Positions 60,486 to 64,000 of a DNA stretch of 64,000 nt are shown one piece after another; position 1 is the stretch's first letter, and each line of letters opens with the position of its first letter. The notes beneath the pieces are model-generated. The model searched no databases, was not told where the DNA came from, and worked only from the letters and a program-made list of their open reading frames with translations. The DNA comes from Streptomyces sp. NBC_01591. GTDB lineage: Bacteria > Actinomycetota > Actinomycetes > Streptomycetales > Streptomycetaceae. A program made the translations under genes and the position numbers. The DNA lies in contig NZ_CP109328.1 of assembly GCF_035918155.1 (NCBI RefSeq), positions 868,001-932,000 of the forward strand. Direction: 5' to 3'.

Positions 60486-60872
60486 GTGAAGAACACAGCT
60501 CGAATGATGGCCACGGCTCTCGCCGCGGCAGCACTGCTGGGAACGTCCGTCACCGCCGCTCAGGCCCAGACAACCCGCGCCGCCGGCACATGGCACTGCT
60601 CAGGCGTGAAGATCTCGCGGTGCATCCAGAAGGTCGCCGCGGACAAGGTACGGGTCAACTTCGTCAACAAGACGTACAAGGCCGTCAAGGGCACGTTCGG
60701 CGTGACGTGCCAGGGAGGCTCCGGCCAGCGCGTCTACGAACTGAAGAAGAACCTCACGGCGCGTGGCGGATACCTCTCCGGCACGATCACCTGCCCCGCC
60801 GGGTCCCGCACCACTGCCGTCGGTTGGCAGATCACCGCCGACACCTACTACAGCCCGACGATCAGCATCTGA
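60486..60872 (+). CDS. small secreted protein
   Basis: 128 residues from a GTG with GGGGAAA before it. Signal peptide: KNTARMMATALAAAALLGTS, cleavage likely after AQA near residue 27. The mature part has four Cys (HCSG, SRCIQK, VTCQGG, ITCPAG) and basic beta-rich sequence, so a disulfide-bonded extracellular protein. Function unknown. Confidence 0.78.
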   Translation: MKNTARMMATALAAAALLGTSVTAAQAQTTRAAGTWHCSGVKISRCIQKVAADKVRVNFVNKTYKAVKGTFGVTCQGGSGQRVYELKKNLTARGGYLSGTITCPAGSRTTAVGWQITADTYYSPTISI

Positions 60873-61052
60873 CCCTTCGCCGAATGGCGGTGCCGCCCCC
60901 AACGTCCGTGCGGCGGCCACGTCGTGACAGCACCGCAGCCCTCCGCCCCGGGGCTCGCCTCAGGGCGGAGCGGCGCAGCCGATCAACTCACCTCTCGAAG
61001 AAAGAGCCCCGCACCGGACCGGACCCTGTTGGTTAATTCCGCCCTGCTGGAG

Positions 61053-61394
61053 CTATCCGGCGGGGCGGAGTGCTGCGAAGGGTGGGGTGCGGGTCGGTGC
61101 GAAGGGGGTGCCGGTGAGCCAGGCGTCCAGGCGGGCGAAGTTCATCGCGGCCGCGGTGAAGGAGTGTTGCAGGGAGGTCTTGGCGGGTCTTGGCGAGTCC
61201 TCGGTAGCGGGAACGGCGGGCCTCGAAGCGGTGGACTGCTTGCGCATGGTGCCCTCGACTCCCGCCCGGTGCTGGTACTGCCGCTTCCAGATGTCCGTCT
61301 CCTGCCGGGCTTTGGCTTGTTGGAGAGCTTCGTGCTCGCGACGGGCCGCAGCGTGCTGGACCTCCGGCCAGAGCAGTAACCCACGCGCGAGCAA
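61053..61394 (-). pseudogene. IS1182-type transposase C-terminal relic
   Basis: YQHRAGVEGTMR in one frame, VHRFEARRSRYRGLAKTRQD in the next and AMNFARLDAWLTGTPFAPTR again in the first. Together they are the usual C-terminus of an IS1182-type transposase broken by two frameshifts. Related to, but not the same as, the fragment at 10189. Confidence 0.7.
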
Positions 61395-61438
61395 GGAGCC
61401 CTTCCTCTGCGTGCCGTAGGGGCATGGGGTGGGCTCTC

Positions 61439-62077
61439 TTACGGCCGTGCCTGCGAGGGCAGGGTGAGGATTTCGACTCCGTCGTCGGTAATGGCGATGG
61501 TGTGCTCGCTGTGTGCGGTCCGGCAGCCCGTCGCGCTGCGCAGCGTCCAGCCATCGGCGTCGGTGACGAGCGTGGCGGTGTCGGCCATGACCCAGGGCTC
61601 CAGGGCGAGCAGCAGGCCGGGGCGCAGCTTGTATCCGCGGCCGGGCCGTCCGGTGTTCGCGACGTGCGGGTCCTGGTGCATGGTCGAGCCGATGCCGTGG
61701 CCTCCGAACTCGGTGTTGATCGGGTAGCCCGCCTCACTGAGGACCGTGCCGATGGCGTGGGAGAGGTCGCCGATGCGCGCCCCAGGCTTTGCGGCGGCGA
61801 TGCCGGCGGCGAGCGCCCGTTCGGTCGTCTCGATCATCGCGACGCTCTCCGCGGGCCTGGTCTTGCCCACCAGGAAGCTGATCGCGGCGTCCGCGGCCAC
61901 CCTCCCCCTGGCGACGGCCAGGTCGAGGGTCAGCAGGTCCCCGTCGGCCAGCGTGTAGTTGTGGGGCCGCCCGTGGAGCACGCCGTCGTTGACGGCCGTG
62001 CAGATGTAGTGACCGAACGGGCCGCGCCCGAAGGAAGGCGCGTAGTCGACGTAGCAGGACGACCGAGCAGCCCGCAA
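61439..62077 (-). pseudogene. type I methionine aminopeptidase, N-terminus missing
   Basis: About 205 native codons: YVDYAPSFGRGPFGHYICTA, VNDGVLHGRP (His), LLTLDLAVARGRVAADAAIS (two Asp), EFGGHGIGSTMHQDPHV (His), LLALEPWVM (Glu) and AHSEHTIAIT (Glu). All metal ligands of the pita-bread fold are kept, but the first roughly 50 residues are absent and only a TTG without a clear ribosome-binding site is available at 62077. Marked as a pseudogene on that basis; a shortened enzyme cannot be excluded. Confidence 0.72.
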
Positions 62078-62239
62078 TCGTGCACGACCCCGAAGACCGA
62101 AGCCTGCTCCGCACCAGGCTCCTCGGCGGCGGCATCAACGAGTATCGATACGCCGCGTGACCAGCAACGACGACTTTTCGAGCCCCACACGCTGTCGCAT
62201 CGAGGGCGACGAGCGCGGCGCTCAACGACTCGTCGACCC

Positions 62240-62460
62240 TCATTCGACGGCCGCCATCTCCATCATGCGGGCGAACTCGTCGAAGTTCGCGAGTCGGCGC
62301 TTGCCCCGCACCGGTGCGCATGTCGACGAGCACGACGAGGTCGTCCATCCGGCAGTAGGTGCGGTCACCGTCGAGGTAGAACGCCCGAGCGCCCCAGACC
62401 GGCATGAAGTCGGCATCGTCTTCATACCAGCCGTCGACGTGGAGAGTGTGCCGCGAAGCC
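62240..62460 (-). pseudogene. unrecognised gene fragment, frameshifted
   Basis: HVDGWYEDDADFMPVWGARA, FYLDGDRTYCRMDDLVVLVD and MRTG in one frame continue as KRRLANFDEFARMMEMAAVE in another, probably after a one-base insertion near 62308. It looks like a genuine C-terminal end, but I do not recognise the family. Confidence 0.4.
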
Positions 62461-62739
62461 GGCCCGCCGTACGGAGGCACCACTCGGCCAGCGTCCTGCT
62501 CGCAGCCGGGCAGCGCCCTGCTGACGTTCCGTCGGCCGCACCGTCTCCCGCCGTCGGGCGCGACGCCTACCGTCCCCGGCAGCACCAAGATCCCTGCCAG
62601 GCCGCCGCGAGGGCACCGCGGACCAACCTGCGTTGTCAGTGGCCCTCGTTAGTCTCCCCTCATATCGCAGTTCAGGGGCTTCGTGGCCCTTGGTTCGGGC
62701 TGCGCTGACATCTGATGGACAGGCGGAGGGGCACGGCTG

Positions 62740-63606
62740 ATGGCGTGGCTGGCAGCGGGTGAGGGGTACGAGATCACCCTCGAGGACGGGCGTGTGGTCG
62801 CACGGCGAGTCGGGGGGCGGCAGTTGAAGGCGCTGCCGAAGGCGTTGCGCGACAGTCCCGAGGTCGACCGGCTGAGGCAGCTGGCCGAGTGGCTGGACCG
62901 GCACGCGGCCTTGTGCGTGGCTCAGGTGGATGCCTGGATGGTGTCGTCGCTTCCGGTTCCGACGGAGCTGATCGCGCGGGTGTGGCCGGACGAGGCGTGG
63001 CAGGCGGCGCTGCGTGACATGGCCGTCGTGGGCGACGATCCGGACGAGGTCGGCTTCCTGCGGGACGTCACCGGCGACGGGGAGCTCAAGGTGGTCGACC
63101 TCGACGGTGAGACCGTGCGGCTGTCGCCGCGCACGGTGACGCTTCCCCACCCCGTGCTCCTGCCGGACCTGGACGACGTACGGGACTTCGCGGCCGACCT
63201 CGGCATCACCCAGAAGGTGGAGCAGATCCACCGGGCGACCTGGACCAGGCCGGACGGGCCGGATGCCGGGCGTCCGGAGACGGCGACGGAGATACGGGAC
63301 TACGCGGGCGGGAAGTTCGCCTCGCGGTTCGGGCTCGCGGCACGTGCCACAGGCCTCGGCTACCGGGTGTCCGGTGGCTACGCCACGTGCAAAGTACGCG
63401 ACGGGGGCCGCAGCACGGAGGCGTCGGTGTGGATCGGCGAGCCGTACTGGGACGGGGAGTCGGAGACCGGCGGGCTGAGCTGGCACGACGAGGACGGCCG
63501 CGCGGTGCGGCTGACCGAGGTCGGGCCGGTGGCCTGGTCCGAGGGGATGCGCATGGCCGCTGCGCTGTACGCCGGCCGCACGATCGAAGAGGGTGGGGAC
63601 GCGTGA
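62740..63606 (+). CDS. DUF4132-like protein
   Basis: 288 residues: EGYEITLEDGRVVARRVGGR, LKALPKALRDSPEVDRLRQL, YAGGKFASRFGLAARATGLG and a final SEGMRMAAALYAGRTIEEG. The LKxLPKxL/DUF4132 (MolR-like) pattern at the start is reasonably clear; function unknown. Its stop overlaps the next start by 4 bp (GTGA), so the two are co-translated. Confidence 0.65.
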   Translation: MAWLAAGEGYEITLEDGRVVARRVGGRQLKALPKALRDSPEVDRLRQLAEWLDRHAALCVAQVDAWMVSSLPVPTELIARVWPDEAWQAALRDMAVVGDDPDEVGFLRDVTGDGELKVVDLDGETVRLSPRTVTLPHPVLLPDLDDVRDFAADLGITQKVEQIHRATWTRPDGPDAGRPETATEIRDYAGGKFASRFGLAARATGLGYRVSGGYATCKVRDGGRSTEASVWIGEPYWDGESETGGLSWHDEDGRAVRLTEVGPVAWSEGMRMAAALYAGRTIEEGGDA

Positions 63607-64000
63607 CCGGGACGGTTGGGAACGACAACAAGGAGCTGCTCGCGGCAGGCGCGGTCCTCCCGGCCGACGTGCGGGGTGCGGGCCCCTCAGCGGTCGAGCT
63701 GACCGCGCGGGCCTATCGCCACGCGGTGCTCGGCGAGGATCGGGTCGTCGTGCGGCTGGCCGCGGCCGAACTGGGCCCCGCCGAGGACCTCGCCGCTGGC
63801 TTCCTCGGACTCGAGCCGCAGGGCGAGCCGGCCGTGGTCGGTCTCGGTCGGCGCCAGGAACTCGGCTTTCCCGAGTGGGTGCTGGTGCACCACCCCGAGG
63901 ACGGGCACCACGCCCTGGCGGTCGTGCCGGAGCTGGACCGGCTGGCCCGGCAGGCCAAGACAAAGCCCAAGGCCGCCCTGGACGCCTGCCACGAGCTGGC
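63603..64000 (+). CDS. hypothetical protein coupled to DUF4132-like gene, partial
   Basis: Open from a GTG at 63603 to the right edge (132 codons): LLAAGAVLPADVRGAGPSAV, ELTARAYRHAVLGEDRVVVR and ALAVVPELDRLARQAKTKPK. No domain recognised in this part. By its overlap it is the second gene of the operon and may be another part of a DUF4132/WGR-type system. Confidence 0.65.
   Translation, partial: MTGTVGNDNKELLAAGAVLPADVRGAGPSAVELTARAYRHAVLGEDRVVVRLAAAELGPAEDLAAGFLGLEPQGEPAVVGLGRRQELGFPEWVLVHHPEDGHHALAVVPELDRLARQAKTKPKAALDACHEL

Noticed and set aside
62046..62158. Short plus-strand frame ending LLGGGINEYRYAA
   Set aside because: It looks like the end of some gene, but with under 40 codons and no start or family I recognise it cannot be supported.
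62422..63963. A 513-codon minus-strand frame
   Set aside because: It is antisense to the coupled DUF4132-like operon and is Arg/Pro-rich without domain features.
1..64000. CRISPR array, tRNA or rRNA genes
   Set aside because: No regularly spaced short repeats, cloverleaf-like sequences or rRNA-like stretches were noticed. A tRNAscan or covariance search was not possible here.

Overview
The window is high-GC actinobacterial DNA and almost certainly comes from a Streptomyces or close relative. Codon third positions are G/C rich, GTG starts are common, many genes are coupled by 4-bp ATGA/GTGA overlaps, and the protein families (DUF2690, DUF4240, DUF6223, DUF899, a SCO5918-like protein, Ku with a Lys-rich tail) are typical of that genus. 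It looks like an accessory region such as a chromosome arm or large plasmid. Ordinary genes sit in short islands separated by insertion sequences and their relics, and many host genes are truncated or frameshifted. There is also a relic of a MobF-type conjugative relaxase.

Layout. 1-1.15 kb: a class 3 lipase running off the left edge. 1.4-6.3 kb: nested mobile elements. An IS110 element sits between an IS3 relic and an IS5 relic, and a complete IS3 element splits a tniB-like ATPase gene. 6.9-9.9 kb: a TetR repressor, its divergent target gene, a MIP channel and a DUF4240 protein. 10-10.6 kb: IS3/IS1182 debris. 10.6-16 kb: small secreted proteins, two cell-wall proteins (one a GH25 muramidase with peptidoglycan-binding repeats and an M15-like tail) and a membrane-anchored HTH/DUF2690 protein. 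16-24.4 kb: a complete IS21 element, then a second IS21 istA gene split by a three-gene tyrosine-recombinase element and again by an IS5-family element.

24.4-27.5 kb: a kinase fragment, a DUF899 protein, the relaxase relic and IS6 copy A. 27.5-32.9 kb: an alpha/beta hydrolase, quinone-oxidoreductase-like MDR, aldo/keto reductase and SDR set facing a TetR regulator, then a second TetR. 32.9-35.3 kb: a truncated DEAD-box helicase, CBS protein, SCO5918-like protein and YjbQ. 35.3-37.8 kb: an IS5 element, hemerythrin copy 1 and IS3 pieces. 37.9-43.8 kb: a Rho-N/plasmid-stabilization-type protein, a CBS protein, a Ku plus DNA-ligase operon, hemerythrin copy 2 and a VOC protein. 44-50.3 kb: degraded genes, an APH-like pseudogene, a NarL-type two-component system and a DUF6223 protein.

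50.5-60.2 kb: IS6 copies B, C and D, a complete IS3, and an IS630 element carrying a group II intron inside its transposase gene, all inserted around a lexA-like fragment. 60.5-64 kb: a small secreted protein, an IS1182 relic, a truncated methionine aminopeptidase and a two-gene DUF4132-like operon running off the right edge.

The most system-like novelty is the 3.2-kb element at about 19649-22850. It encodes a complete tyrosine recombinase, a small HTH protein and a zinc-ribbon protein with a degenerate recombinase fold, translationally coupled and bounded by matching inverted repeats within an otherwise continuous istA frame. Also notable are a group II intron whose removal restores the IS630 transposase frame exactly, an IS3 insertion whose removal restores tniB, an 80-bp palindrome sharing a motif with a MITE-like repeat 12 kb away, and an IS110 element whose long upstream leader could encode a bridge RNA.
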